This document shows, piece after piece, positions 1 to 9,162 of a stretch of 17,098 bases of DNA; position 1 is the stretch's first letter; every line of letters begins with the position of its first letter. Both the position numbers and the translations under genes were made by a program. The stretch comes from Tannerellaceae bacterium. Its GTDB lineage: Bacteria; Bacteroidota; Bacteroidia; Bacteroidales; Tannerellaceae. A model generated the notes under the pieces. That model was not told the origin of the DNA. It worked only from the letters and a program-made list of their open reading frames with translations, and searched no databases. The stretch spans positions 1 to 17,098 of the forward strand of contig JAIRYL010000104.1 of NCBI GenBank assembly GCA_031267775.1. Direction: 5' to 3'.

Positions 1-4
1 TTGT

Positions 5-12
5 TACTTTTG
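5..12 (+). promoter_or_regulatory. Bacteroidota -7 promoter box upstream of the malic enzyme gene
   Basis: TACTTTTG matches the Bacteroides primary-sigma -7 consensus TAnnTTTG exactly. It lies 40 bases before the ATG at 53, which leaves room for a short AT-rich leader. The matching -33 TTTG element would fall outside the window, so only half of the promoter can be seen. Confidence 0.55.
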
Positions 13-52
13 ACGCTAATTTAGATTAATATAAATATGTAAACAGATTGTG

Positions 53-2338
53 ATGGCAAAGTTGATAAGAGAAGAGGCGCTTCGGTATCATGCCGAAGGA
101 AAACCGGGAAAGATTGAAGTAGTTCCTACCAAGCCATATAGTACGCAGGCCGATTTGTCGCTGGCTTACTCGCCGGGAGTGGCAGAACCTTGTCTTGAAA
201 TTGAAAAAAACCCGCTGGACGCTTATAAGTATACGTCGAAGGGGAATCTGGTGGCGGTTATCTCGAACGGAACGGCCGTGCTCGGACTGGGCAATATAGG
301 GGCGATGGCGGGCAAACCCGTGATGGAAGGAAAAGGGTTGCTGTTTAAAATATTTGCAGGTATCGACGTATTCGACATTGAAGTAGACGAAAAAGACCCC
401 GAAAAATTTATTCAAACCGTAAAGGCTATTTCGCCTACTTTTGGAGGAATCAATCTGGAGGATATTAAAGCGCCCGAATGTTTTGAAATAGAAACGCGCC
501 TGAAAGCCGAACTCGACATACCGGTTATGCACGACGACCAGCACGGAACGGCTATCATTTCAGGCGCCGGACTGCTCAATGCGCTTGAAATTGCCGGCAA
601 AAAAATAGACGAAGTAAAAATTGTGGTAAACGGGGCGGGCGCAGCGTCTATATCCTGCACCAAACTGTATATGGCGCTTGGCGCGAAAAAGGAAAATATA
701 CTGATGTGCGACAGCAAAGGGGTACTTTCTACGCATCGCGCAGACCTGAACAGCGCCAAGAAAGAATTTGCCACGGAGCGCCACATCCAAACGCTTCGGG
801 AAGCCATCGCCGGCTCGGACGTATTTCTTGGGCTATCCGTAGCCGATGTGCTTACCGGTGAAATGATACAATCGATGAACGAAAACCCGGTTGTATTTGC
901 GCTGGCCAATCCCAATCCTGAAATTTCGTACCGCGAGGCCATGGCCTCGCGCCCCGACATTATATTCGCTACCGGGCGTTCGGACTATCCGAATCAGGTA
1001 AACAACGTGCTTGGATTCCCCTACATTTTTCGCGGAGCGTTGGATACGCATGCCAAAGCTATCAACGAAGAGATGAAACTGGCGGCCGTCAAGGCCATTG
1101 CTTCGCTGGCCAAAGAACCGGTGCCGGATATTGTTAACGCGGCGTATCAACTGGAGCGCACCACGTTTGGCAGGGAATATATTTTGCCAAAGCCGCTGGA
1201 TCCGCGCCTGCTTACAGTGGTGTCTGTTGCCGTAGCCAAAGCGGCCATAGCGTCGGGCGTTGCCCGCAACGTTCTTACGGATTGGGACGCCTACGCCAAC
1301 CGCCTGCGCGAAATGATGGGTTACGACAACAAACTGATTCGCTCGCTGATGGATATGGCGCGCGAAAATCCCAAAAGAGTCGTCTTTGCCGAAGCCAACC
1401 ATGCCAATATGCTCAAAGCCGCCGTCGAAGCTAAGGCCGAAGGTATTTGTATCCCGGTTTTACTGGGAAACGAAGAGCGTCTGCATAAAATTGCGGCCGA
1501 AGAAAGTCTGCATATCGACGATATTGAAATTGTTAACCTCCGCCACGACCGTGAAAACGACCGGCGAAGCCGCTACGCCCAGCTCTTTTCCGAAAAGAAT
1601 ACGCGAAACGGCGTTACCTTTTCCGAAGCCTACGAAAAGATGGTAGACCGAAACGCTTTTGGCATGATGATGGTTATGACGGGCGAAGCCGACGCCTTTA
1701 TTACAGGCGTTTACAGCCGCTATGCCGAAGTAACGAAAATGGCGGAAGAAATTGTGGGTATCCGTCCCTCCTACAATCATTTTGGGGCAATGAACATTAT
1801 TATCTGCAAAAAAGGCACGTTCTTCATAGCCGATACCCTGATAAACCGTCATCCCTCGTCCGAAGTCTTGATAGACGTTGTCCGCCTGACGCACGACGCC
1901 GTAAAGTTCTTTGCCTGCGACCCCATAATAGCCATGCTTTCGTACTCTAATTTCGGCGCAGACAAACAGGGCAGCCCGCGCAAAGTGCACGAAGCGATTG
2001 AGTACCTGCACAAAAACCATCCGGATATGCTGGTAGACGGAGAAATGCAGGTTAATTTTGCCCTTGATAAAAACCTCCGCGACAAGACGTATCCCTTTAG
2101 CAAACTGAAAGGAAAAGACGTCAACACGCTGGTATTTCCCAACCTGAGTTCGGCCAACAGCGCGTACAAATTACTGCTCGAAGCAGGCGCAGGCGAAACG
2201 ATCGGCCCCATCCAAATGGGACTCAACAAGCCTATCCACTTCACCGATCTGGAAAGTTCAACGCGCGATATCCTGAATCTGACAGCCATTGCCGTTGTCG
2301 ACGCCATTGTGCAGGAACAAATCGAAAAGAGCAGCTAA
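53..2338 (+). CDS. maeB: NADP-dependent malic enzyme with C-terminal phosphotransacetylase-like domain (MaeB type)
   Basis: Oxidatively decarboxylates malate to pyruvate and CO2, reducing NAD(P)+, in the cytoplasm. The 761-residue product has the full MaeB architecture. The malic N-terminal domain (about 1-160) carries SLAYSPGVAEPC with Tyr39, the EGKGLLFKIFAGID stretch with Lys94, and the metal-binding run VMHDDQHGTA (158-167). The Rossmann domain carries VVNGAGAASISC (191-202) and NPNPEISYREA. A phosphotransacetylase-like domain follows from about residue 425 to the end. In this family that domain usually mediates acetyl-CoA feedback inhibition rather than acetyl transfer. I chose ATG at 53 over the adjoining GTG at 50 because MAKLIREEAL is the usual opening. 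Length is normal and no lesion is seen. It is a single-gene unit, with a -7 box upstream and a hairpin behind it. Confidence 0.96.
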   Translation: MAKLIREEALRYHAEGKPGKIEVVPTKPYSTQADLSLAYSPGVAEPCLEIEKNPLDAYKYTSKGNLVAVISNGTAVLGLGNIGAMAGKPVMEGKGLLFKIFAGIDVFDIEVDEKDPEKFIQTVKAISPTFGGINLEDIKAPECFEIETRLKAELDIPVMHDDQHGTAIISGAGLLNALEIAGKKIDEVKIVVNGAGAASISCTKLYMALGAKKENILMCDSKGVLSTHRADLNSAKKEFATERHIQTLREAIAGSDVFLGLSVADVLTGEMIQSMNENPVVFALANPNPEISYREAMASRPDIIFATGRSDYPNQVNNVLGFPYIFRGALDTHAKAINEEMKLAAVKAIASLAKEPVPDIVNAAYQLERTTFGREYILPKPLDPRLLTVVSVAVAKAAIASGVARNVLTDWDAYANRLREMMGYDNKLIRSLMDMARENPKRVVFAEANHANMLKAAVEAKAEGICIPVLLGNEERLHKIAAEESLHIDDIEIVNLRHDRENDRRSRYAQLFSEKNTRNGVTFSEAYEKMVDRNAFGMMMVMTGEADAFITGVYSRYAEVTKMAEEIVGIRPSYNHFGAMNIIICKKGTFFIADTLINRHPSSEVLIDVVRLTHDAVKFFACDPIIAMLSYSNFGADKQGSPRKVHEAIEYLHKNHPDMLVDGEMQVNFALDKNLRDKTYPFSKLKGKDVNTLVFPNLSSANSAYKLLLEAGAGETIGPIQMGLNKPIHFTDLESSTRDILNLTAIAVVDAIVQEQIEKSS

Positions 2339-2370
2339 CCGATACGCCCCCCATGATTCGCATACGCTGC

Positions 2371-2398
2371 GCAGCCTGGCCCGTCGAGGCCGGGCTGC
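2371..2398 (+). terminator. GC-rich hairpin after maeB, possible terminator without U-tract
   Basis: GCAGCCTGGCC (2371-2381) pairs with GGCCGGGCTGC (2388-2398) across a 6-base loop. This gives an 11-bp stem with a single G.U wobble. It starts 33 bases after the malic enzyme stop and precedes the sigma factor gene. No T-run follows, so intrinsic termination is uncertain; it could instead be a 3'-end stabiliser or an attenuator in the sigma factor leader. Confidence 0.45.
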
Positions 2399-2450
2399 CG
2401 TATAAAGGTAGCTTTTGATAACGTGTAATATAATTCTAATACTGTTCAGT

Positions 2451-3023
2451 ATGTCTTTTGATAGCAACCCGGCGTTAAATTTCGGACAGTTTTATAACAC
2501 CTATTATAAACGGTTTGTCCGTTATGCTTTTCATTACGTCAACGATCGGCAAACAGCCGAAGATATGACTCATGACGCCATCCTGTATTATTGGGAAAAC
2601 AAAAAGAATATATCTTCCGGCGCCGATGTGCTGGGTTATTTATTATTGACTATCCGAAACAAATGCCTGAATTATTTGAAACATCAGCGCGTGGAAAACG
2701 ACTACAGCAAGCAATACGCCGAGCTACGCGAATGGGAAATCAAAGCCCGTATCATGACGCTTGAGGAGGCCGACTATTCGGCAATCTTTACAAAAGATAT
2801 GATTGATATTATTACCTCTTCCCTGAAAAAACTGCCTCGCCAAACGCAAGATATTTTTATCCAAAACCGGTTTCAAAACAAATCGCGCAAGGAAATAGCG
2901 GCAGATATGGGCGTTTCGCTGCAAAAAATAGACTACCATATCAATAAAGCCAACGATATGTTATATGCTGATTTAAAAGACTATTTGCCCTTGCTTTTGA
3001 TTTTTCTTAAAACTATTTTATAA
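2451..3023 (+). CDS. ECF-type RNA polymerase sigma-70 factor
   Basis: Extracytoplasmic-function sigma factor that would redirect RNA polymerase to the downstream susCD operon. The 190-residue product has sigma region 2 at about 15-82 (YYKRFVRYAFHYVNDRQTAE, then the DxxxxYWE core) and region 4 at about 122-175 (LPRQTQDIFIQNRF, a helix-turn-helix with SRKEIAADMGVSLQKIDYHI). This is the usual two-domain layout of Bacteroides FecI-like factors. The last ten residues are strongly hydrophobic (LLLIFLKTIL). ATG at 2451 is preferred over an in-frame ATG at 2415, because the upstream 12 codons are unlike the family start. A near match to the -7 box, TAGCTTTT, lies at 2409-2416 (7 of 8 positions). fecR follows after 74 bases. 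Confidence 0.92.
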   Translation: MSFDSNPALNFGQFYNTYYKRFVRYAFHYVNDRQTAEDMTHDAILYYWENKKNISSGADVLGYLLLTIRNKCLNYLKHQRVENDYSKQYAELREWEIKARIMTLEEADYSAIFTKDMIDIITSSLKKLPRQTQDIFIQNRFQNKSRKEIAADMGVSLQKIDYHINKANDMLYADLKDYLPLLLIFLKTIL

Positions 3024-3049
3024 AAAAGTTGGGATTTTTGCCGGCTCGG

Positions 3050-3093
3050 TTGCTCTTATTACAGAACAGAGATTTTCTAACTAATAAGAGCAA
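3050..3093 (+). promoter_or_regulatory. Perfect 12-bp inverted repeat immediately before the fecR start codon
   Basis: TTGCTCTTATTA (3050-3061) and TAATAAGAGCAA (3082-3093) are exact reverse complements around a 20-base loop. The right arm ends 4 bases before the ATG at 3098. It therefore covers the purine-rich stretch where a ribosome would land. As RNA it could hide the start region of fecR and set the sigma to anti-sigma ratio; as DNA it could be an operator. The structure is seen directly, the function is inferred. Confidence 0.6.
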
Positions 3094-3097
3094 AGAT

Positions 3098-4033
3098 ATG
3101 GACCGGCACACGCTAATTCGTTATTTTCAGGGAGAATGTTCCGAAGAGGAGAAAGAACATATCCGCCAGTGGCTGGAAAATAAGGAAGAACATAAAAAAC
3201 AATTCATCCAGGAACGAATCCATTTTGACGCTTCCCTCATGATTGACGAGCGCAAAATCCCGCCCCGTCAACCGCAACCGGATCGTAAAAAGAAAACGCT
3301 CCGCGCGCCGTACAAAGCGGCTGCCGCTATCCTGCTGCTGATTGGGAGCGGTTATCTCTTCAGTCTTTACCAGTCCGGCTACCGGGATACCTCTTTCCAG
3401 CGTATCGATGTGCCTGTGGGAAGCCGTACCTCCGTCATTTTACCGGACGGTTCTTCCGTCTGGCTAAACTCAAATACAAAGCTCTCTTATCCCAGTTTGT
3501 TTTCGGGAAAGAAACGGACGGTAGAATTAGACGGGGAAGCTTATTTTGAGGTGGTAAAAGATGATAAAAAGGCCTTTATCGTAAAAACCGGCAATCGCAG
3601 CGTAGAGGTTTTAGGAACTGCCTTTAATGTGGAGGCTTATGCCAAAAGCGCCGTATTTAAAGTGTCATTGTTTGCCGGAAACGTAAAAATCCATACAGGC
3701 GACGAAGACGCCGATTGCGTTTACCTGAACCCCGGAGAAGTGGCCGAACTGACCGGCCATACGTTCCGCATAAAACCGGCCAACGCCAATACCTCCCGCT
3801 GGAAAGACGGATTGATCATCCTCGACAATAATACGTTTGACGAAATCATGCGCCTGTTTGAAAAATACTACGATCTGGAAATCATCATACGCAATCATAA
3901 AGTAAAGAATTTAGGCTATCAGGGAAAACTTCGGATTACAGACGGAGTAGACCATGCCTTGCGCGTTTTGCAGAACGATTTTCATTTCACCTACGAACGT
4001 AAACGAGATTCCAACATAATCTATATTAATTAA
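3098..4033 (+). CDS. FecR family anti-sigma factor with C-terminal DUF4974
   Basis: Inner-membrane regulator that relays a signal from the outer-membrane SusC receptor to the sigma factor encoded just upstream. The 311-residue product has a cytoplasmic acidic helical segment (MDRHTLIRYFQGECSEEEKE..., about 1-65) expected to bind the sigma factor. One transmembrane helix follows at about 72-91 after a basic KKKTLR stretch. Then comes the periplasmic FecR domain (about 102-215; VPVGSRTSVILPDGSSVWLN, ELDGEAYFEV, VEVLGTAFNVEAY). The C-terminal DUF4974 domain covers about 240-311 (FDEIMRLFEKYYDLEI). The reading frame stays open back to a TTG at 3029, but MDRHTLIRYF is the characteristic family start, so ATG 3098 is used. 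It lies between the sigma factor and the STN-bearing SusC, the classic order for such circuits. Confidence 0.93.
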   Translation: MDRHTLIRYFQGECSEEEKEHIRQWLENKEEHKKQFIQERIHFDASLMIDERKIPPRQPQPDRKKKTLRAPYKAAAAILLLIGSGYLFSLYQSGYRDTSFQRIDVPVGSRTSVILPDGSSVWLNSNTKLSYPSLFSGKKRTVELDGEAYFEVVKDDKKAFIVKTGNRSVEVLGTAFNVEAYAKSAVFKVSLFAGNVKIHTGDEDADCVYLNPGEVAELTGHTFRIKPANANTSRWKDGLIILDNNTFDEIMRLFEKYYDLEIIIRNHKVKNLGYQGKLRITDGVDHALRVLQNDFHFTYERKRDSNIIYIN

Positions 4034-4084
4034 CCCGAATAAATACAGACGCCTATGAAATAATCCAGTCCAGCCGTAAAAAAA

Positions 4085-4116
4085 GAATCGATAAATGTTA
4101 GCGCATTTACCGATTC
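4085..4116 (+). promoter_or_regulatory. Stem-loop in the susC leader
   Basis: GAATCGATAAATG (4085-4097) and CATTTACCGATTC (4104-4116) form 13-bp arms with one A/C mismatch around the loop TTAGCG. The structure sits in the 136-base fecR-susC gap, 53 bases before the susC ATG. No T-run follows, so it is not a plain intrinsic terminator. It may be a leader attenuator, an mRNA-processing or stability element, or an operator dyad. No ECF promoter consensus could be assigned with confidence nearby. Confidence 0.5.
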
Positions 4117-4169
4117 GGAAAAGTACATTTATAAAAACATACTTATTTATTAAAAGTCAATACAAATAT

Positions 4170-7100
4170 ATGAAAAATATTTTTATGCCGGGAATGACGT
4201 TGCCAAAAAGCAATGAGAATCTCCATATATTTAGAATTATGCGATTAACAATTTGTCTATTACTATTATTTACCGGTTTTGTTTTTGCAGAAAATGCAAC
4301 TTCGCAAAATACGCGGGTAAATTTAAACAAATCAAAAGCTATTCTTAAAGAGGTTTTAGAAGAAATAGAACTCCAGACGGATTATCTTTTTGTCTCAAAC
4401 CTGAATGTAGATTTAGAGCAAAGGGTTTCTGTTAAAGCGAATAACAAGCCCGTACAGGAAGCGCTGAACGAGCTTTTGAAAAATACGGATCTGACCTATT
4501 CGATAGAAGGCGTCAATATCGTACTCTCTCGAAAAAACGTATCCGAAGCCAGGCAACAAGCTCAAAAGAAAATCACAGGGTTTGTAAAAGACGCCAAAGG
4601 CGAAGCTATTATTGGAGCGAATATTGTAGAGAAAGGGACGACAAACGGAATCATGACGGATTTGGACGGACATTTCCAACTGGAGGTATCGCCAGACGCC
4701 ATCATCGCCGTTTCTTATATCGGATATAATCCGCAAGACGTATCGATCAAAGGGAAGAACGAGATCGAGATTGTTTTGGTAGAAAATACGCTGGCTTTGG
4801 ACGAAGTAGTGGTGGTAGGGTATGGCAGCGTGCGCAAGTCCGACCTGACCAGCTCGGTTACATCCGTCCGGGCGGAAGACATAACGGTTTCGGCCACGCC
4901 AAGCATTGCTACCGCTCTGCAAGGCATTGCGCCGGGCGTAGAAATTGCAACCAACAGCGCCTCGCCCGGCGGAAACATAGACGTGCGTATCCGTGGCGTA
5001 GGCACGCTGAATAATACGGCCCCGCTGTTTGTGGTAGACGGATTACCGGTCAACTCCGTAGAATTTGTCAATACCAACGACGTCGAACGGATGGAAATAT
5101 TGAAAGACGCCACGTCGGCGGCCATCTATGGATCGCGCGGTTCAAACGGCGTTGTGCTGATTACCACCAAATCGGGCAAAAACAGCCATGGCGCTTATTC
5201 CATTCATTTCGACGGTTCGTACGGAACGCAGTCGCTGGCGCACAAGCTCAAAATGGCGGACGCTACGGAATATGCCATGATCTTCAACGAAGCGCGCGCC
5301 AACTCGAATATGGACGGACGGATAGACGTGAACTCCATCCGGGGGAAAGGTACGGACTGGATAGAAGAAATCACCCGCAACCTGGCGCCCATGCAAAGCT
5401 ATAACCTGAATGTCACGGGCGGAAACGATATTTCATCTATCTCTGCCGGCATTGGATATTACGGACAGGACGGCGTCATCAAGTCGTCGGACTACGAACG
5501 GTTTTCGGCGCGCATCAACGCAAACGTACAACCCAACAAGGTGGTAAGTTTCAATTTTAACATGATTGCCGGACATACGTCGCGAAATATGATTTCCGGC
5601 GAGAAAGACCAGTATTCGGGTCTGCTGTTCAACGTCTTCCTGATAGACCCGATTACGGAAGTGATGAAACCGGAGTCTGAATGGGTAGACAATCCGTATA
5701 GCAACTATGCGCGTTCTATCTACACCGAAATAGGGAATCCTGCGGGACTTATGGCGCGCACGTTCAATACCGCCAAGCAGTATTCGGGCGTCGCCAATAT
5801 CGGAATGAAACTTGATTTTACGAAGGATCTCTCGTTTAAGACCAATATCGGCGCAGATTACCGGGATTCAAAGCGAAAAACATTCTCGCCCAACTTCTAC
5901 GTGAATCCGAGCGAAAAGAATGATAACAACCGCATCGAAAACGAAAATATCTACCGGCTGAACTATGCCTGGGAAAATACGCTGAACTATCAGGCTACGT
6001 TTTTGAACAAACATCGCCTGAGCGTGTTGCTGGGCTATACGATGGAATTTAATAAACGCGAAAACCTGATAGCTTCGCGCACAAATACGCCGGGTAATGC
6101 GATAGAATTGCAATACATCCAACTGGGAACGCAAAACCCGGACGCTTCCGGCGATTTTTCCAAGAATACGATGATTTCCTATCTCGGACGTATCAATTAC
6201 AACTATCAGGACAAATACATCGTAACCGCCAATTTCCGCGAAGACGGCTCGTCGCGCTTTGCCAAAGGTAACAAATGGGGATTCTTCCCTTCTGTTTCGG
6301 GCGCCTGGATTCTGTCGAACGAAGATTTTTTTCCTTCCAACCTGGTCGATTACCTGAAACTGCGCATGGGATACGGACAAATCGGGAATCAGAATATAGC
6401 GAACTATGCGTATCTTAATCAGATTCGGAACGTATACCGCTATCCGTTTGGCGACGCATTGCTGTCGGGGCTGGCTACGTATATTCCCGGAAACAAAGAG
6501 GTTAAATGGGAAACGACGGAAGACGTAAGCATTGGAATCGACGGAACGTCAAACCATTTCAATTGGACGATCGATCTGTATCAGCGCAAAACGCGCGACA
6601 TGCTTCTGAACAATCCCGTTCCCGGATATACGGGTCTTTATTCCAGTCCGACCGATCTGAACGCCGGCATCTGGGACAACGTAGGCAGTATCGAAAACCG
6701 GGGATTGGAACTTTCGCTCGAATACAGGGGCAAAATAGAGGCGTTTACATACCGCGCAGGCGGAAATATTTCATTTGTAAAGAATGAAATTACCGAATTG
6801 GGTTCTGTAAACTTCATTACGTCGGCCAACGTGCGAGGGCTGGGCGACATTTCGCGCTCTCAGGTAGGTTCTTCCGTAGCCCGTTTCTATGGATACAAAA
6901 CCGACGGCATATTCAAGTCGGAAGCCGAAGTACAGGCGTATGCCAAAGACGGAGTTCCTATTCAGGGCAACGCCAGGCCGGGCGACCTGAAATACGTTGA
7001 TAAAGACGGCAACGGACAGATAAACGACGCCGACAAAGACTGGATCGGCAGTCCTCTGCCGCTGTTCACCTCCGGATTCAACCTCAATCTCGAATATAAA

Positions 7101-7559
7101 GGGTTCGACTTGAAAGGCTATTTCTACTGGGTTTACGGCAACGACATTATGGATGCAAGCAGCATCTTTTACGACGGAGGAAAAGACGTATATAATTCCT
7201 TGGCGGGAACGTATGCCAAAGCATGGCGGACAGACAATCCCAACGCCACGCATACGCGGCTTTCTTCGCGCGACGAGAACGGGAATTTCCAGAAATTTTC
7301 CGACTATATGATACAGAACGGATCATACGTCCGTCTGAAAGATATACAAGTAGGATACAACTTCAAACCCGAACAGCTCGACCGCTGGGGTATCAAGCGC
7401 TTGCGGCTCTATCTGGCGGCTCAGAATCTCTTTACGCTAACGGCCTACAAAGGACTGGAACCGGAAACATCGTCGGACAACGTAAATATTCTTGGCATCG
7501 ACTATGGCAACTATCCCACGGCGCGCACGTTTATGTTTGGCTTGAACGTTACATTCTGA
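4170..7559 (+). CDS. SusC/RagA family TonB-dependent outer-membrane receptor with STN signalling domain
   Basis: Outer-membrane importer that takes up a glycan fragment using TonB energy and reports loading to FecR. The 1129-residue product has a long N-terminal extension, then a signal helix (about 25-40, LTICLLLLFTGFVFA). The STN domain (about 50-120; ILKEVLEEIELQTDYLFV) is the hallmark of receptors wired to an ECF sigma/anti-sigma pair. A carboxypeptidase-regulatory-like domain follows (about 135-205; ITGFVKDAKGEAIIGANI). The TonB-box region is DEVVVVGYG (211-219). The plug runs from about 225 to 345 and includes LKDATSAAIYGSRGSNGVV. The rest is the beta-barrel, ending in FMFGLNVTF with terminal Phe. 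ATG 4170 is preferred to the upstream in-frame ATG at 4095, which falls inside the leader hairpin. An internal ATG at 4239 is a second possibility. Confidence 0.95.
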   Translation: MKNIFMPGMTLPKSNENLHIFRIMRLTICLLLLFTGFVFAENATSQNTRVNLNKSKAILKEVLEEIELQTDYLFVSNLNVDLEQRVSVKANNKPVQEALNELLKNTDLTYSIEGVNIVLSRKNVSEARQQAQKKITGFVKDAKGEAIIGANIVEKGTTNGIMTDLDGHFQLEVSPDAIIAVSYIGYNPQDVSIKGKNEIEIVLVENTLALDEVVVVGYGSVRKSDLTSSVTSVRAEDITVSATPSIATALQGIAPGVEIATNSASPGGNIDVRIRGVGTLNNTAPLFVVDGLPVNSVEFVNTNDVERMEILKDATSAAIYGSRGSNGVVLITTKSGKNSHGAYSIHFDGSYGTQSLAHKLKMADATEYAMIFNEARANSNMDGRIDVNSIRGKGTDWIEEITRNLAPMQSYNLNVTGGNDISSISAGIGYYGQDGVIKSSDYERFSARINANVQPNKVVSFNFNMIAGHTSRNMISGEKDQYSGLLFNVFLIDPITEVMKPESEWVDNPYSNYARSIYTEIGNPAGLMARTFNTAKQYSGVANIGMKLDFTKDLSFKTNIGADYRDSKRKTFSPNFYVNPSEKNDNNRIENENIYRLNYAWENTLNYQATFLNKHRLSVLLGYTMEFNKRENLIASRTNTPGNAIELQYIQLGTQNPDASGDFSKNTMISYLGRINYNYQDKYIVTANFREDGSSRFAKGNKWGFFPSVSGAWILSNEDFFPSNLVDYLKLRMGYGQIGNQNIANYAYLNQIRNVYRYPFGDALLSGLATYIPGNKEVKWETTEDVSIGIDGTSNHFNWTIDLYQRKTRDMLLNNPVPGYTGLYSSPTDLNAGIWDNVGSIENRGLELSLEYRGKIEAFTYRAGGNISFVKNEITELGSVNFITSANVRGLGDISRSQVGSSVARFYGYKTDGIFKSEAEVQAYAKDGVPIQGNARPGDLKYVDKDGNGQINDADKDWIGSPLPLFTSGFNLNLEYKGFDLKGYFYWVYGNDIMDASSIFYDGGKDVYNSLAGTYAKAWRTDNPNATHTRLSSRDENGNFQKFSDYMIQNGSYVRLKDIQVGYNFKPEQLDRWGIKRLRLYLAAQNLFTLTAYKGLEPETSSDNVNILGIDYGNYPTARTFMFGLNVTF

Positions 7560-7611
7560 CATATCCATACGGTATTATCTAGTTGAAATCTAACATGTAA
7601 ATCGAAAATTT

Positions 7612-9138
7612 ATGAAAATGTACAAAAAAATACTGCTAACCGTACAAGCTTGCCTGCCGCTTATGTTTGCCGGCTGTGAAAGCTTCATCGACGTCCCGAT
7701 GGAAGGCGTGTTAAGCAACGAGTCGGCCTACAAAACCGAGAGTGACGCCATTGCCGTTGTGACAGGATGCTACGACGCCATTCACGGCAATAACTGGAAC
7801 ATCTGTTTCCCCATCATGTTTGGCGACTGGTGTTCCGACGACAGTTGGAAAGGAGGCGAAAATGCCAGCGACCAGGGCGAATCGCTCGAAGTCATGTACT
7901 TTTATGCAGGCTCCGGCAATAAATTCGTCGAATATATCTGGCGCGTACGATGGATGGGTATTTACCGTTGCAACAATGCCTTGCAGGTAATTCCAACCAT
8001 CGATATGAACGAGGCGCTGAAAGAACGCCTGCTTGCCGAAGTAAAATTTCTCCGGGCGTATCAATATTTTGAACTGGTAAAGCAATTTGGCGATCTGCCC
8101 CAAATAACAACGCCTATTACGCCGGCCGAAGCCAAGCTTCCGCGCGAAGACAAGTCGGTTATCTATGCCGAAATCATTGAAAAAGACCTGACTGAAGCTG
8201 CCGCCGTACTTCCCCAGAAAGACGCTTACAGCCCCGACAATGCCGGACGCGCTACCAGAGGGGCGGCATTAGCCTTCCTGGGGAAAGCCTGTCTGTATCA
8301 GAAAAAATACCAACAGGCCTTTGACCAGTTCAAAACCGTAATCAGCGAAGGCCAATATGCGCTGGAAGCCGATTTCCTCAGCAACTGGGATGTAGATAAC
8401 GAAAATAATATAGAATCTATATTTGAATTGCAGGAAGACGGTTCGCAGATTTATTCCGAAGGTTCGGGGCTACCTACGCTGATGCGCAGTCGCGCCGATG
8501 GCGGCTGGGGTTATAACCTGCCCTCTACCAGTCTGCTCAATGCCTTTGAACCGGGAGATCCGCGCAAGAAGCTGACGATTATTGAAGAAGGAGACATGAT
8601 AGAAGACGCTCCCTACAGCATGAACAACGTATTGCCGCCCAAACGCACCTCCTATAAACACTACATCCCCAAAGCCAAGCGGGTAAGCAACGAATGGGAA
8701 CATTCCAGTTATAATCTCCGCATATTCCGTTACGCAGATTTGCTGTTGATGCATGCGGAAGCCGCCATAGGCGTTCAGGACGCCTCTACCGCGCTTTGGG
8801 CGCTGGAACAGGTACGCGCCCGGGCGCGAAACCTGAGCGACGATCCGTCGGCGCTGCCCGAAACGACTACCACCGACCTGACGGAACTGACCAACGCCGT
8901 CCGGCACGAACGCCGCGTGGAACTGGCGCTGGAACAAACCCGCTTCTGGGACGTCTGCCGGTGGGGAATCGCCAAGCAGGTACTGACCGAGTTCTACCAA
9001 TTTAACCTGAATACCAATACCGCATCCGACAGGGGCGACGATAAAGGACGGCTGTTTCAGGAAGGAAAGCACGAACTCTTTGCCATTCCGGTTAAAGATT
9101 GCGAAGTAGCCGGGTGGACGAATAATCCCGGATATTAA
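7612..9138 (+). CDS. SusD/RagB family nutrient-binding outer-membrane lipoprotein
   Basis: Surface lipoprotein that forms the lid of the SusC transporter and binds the incoming oligosaccharide. The 508-residue product begins with a lipoprotein signal (MKMYKKILLTVQACLPLMFAGC) whose probable lipidated cysteine is Cys22. The helical SusD signature EVKFLRAYQYFELVKQFGDLP lies near residue 143. The C-terminal family block is RRVELALEQTRFWDVCRWGI, and the end is NPGY. It begins 52 bases after susC, on the same transcript in all likelihood, and length is normal for the family. The bound ligand cannot be read from sequence; the neighbouring GH97 enzyme suggests an alpha-linked glycan. A second ATG two codons downstream is an equally possible start. 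Confidence 0.95.
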   Translation: MKMYKKILLTVQACLPLMFAGCESFIDVPMEGVLSNESAYKTESDAIAVVTGCYDAIHGNNWNICFPIMFGDWCSDDSWKGGENASDQGESLEVMYFYAGSGNKFVEYIWRVRWMGIYRCNNALQVIPTIDMNEALKERLLAEVKFLRAYQYFELVKQFGDLPQITTPITPAEAKLPREDKSVIYAEIIEKDLTEAAAVLPQKDAYSPDNAGRATRGAALAFLGKACLYQKKYQQAFDQFKTVISEGQYALEADFLSNWDVDNENNIESIFELQEDGSQIYSEGSGLPTLMRSRADGGWGYNLPSTSLLNAFEPGDPRKKLTIIEEGDMIEDAPYSMNNVLPPKRTSYKHYIPKAKRVSNEWEHSSYNLRIFRYADLLLMHAEAAIGVQDASTALWALEQVRARARNLSDDPSALPETTTTDLTELTNAVRHERRVELALEQTRFWDVCRWGIAKQVLTEFYQFNLNTNTASDRGDDKGRLFQEGKHELFAIPVKDCEVAGWTNNPGY

Positions 9139-9162
9139 CGGTTCATTATAAAAAAGAATAGT

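Noticed and set aside
412..960. 182-codon minus-strand frame inside maeB
   Set aside because: Antisense shadow of a conserved enzyme, with no family resemblance.
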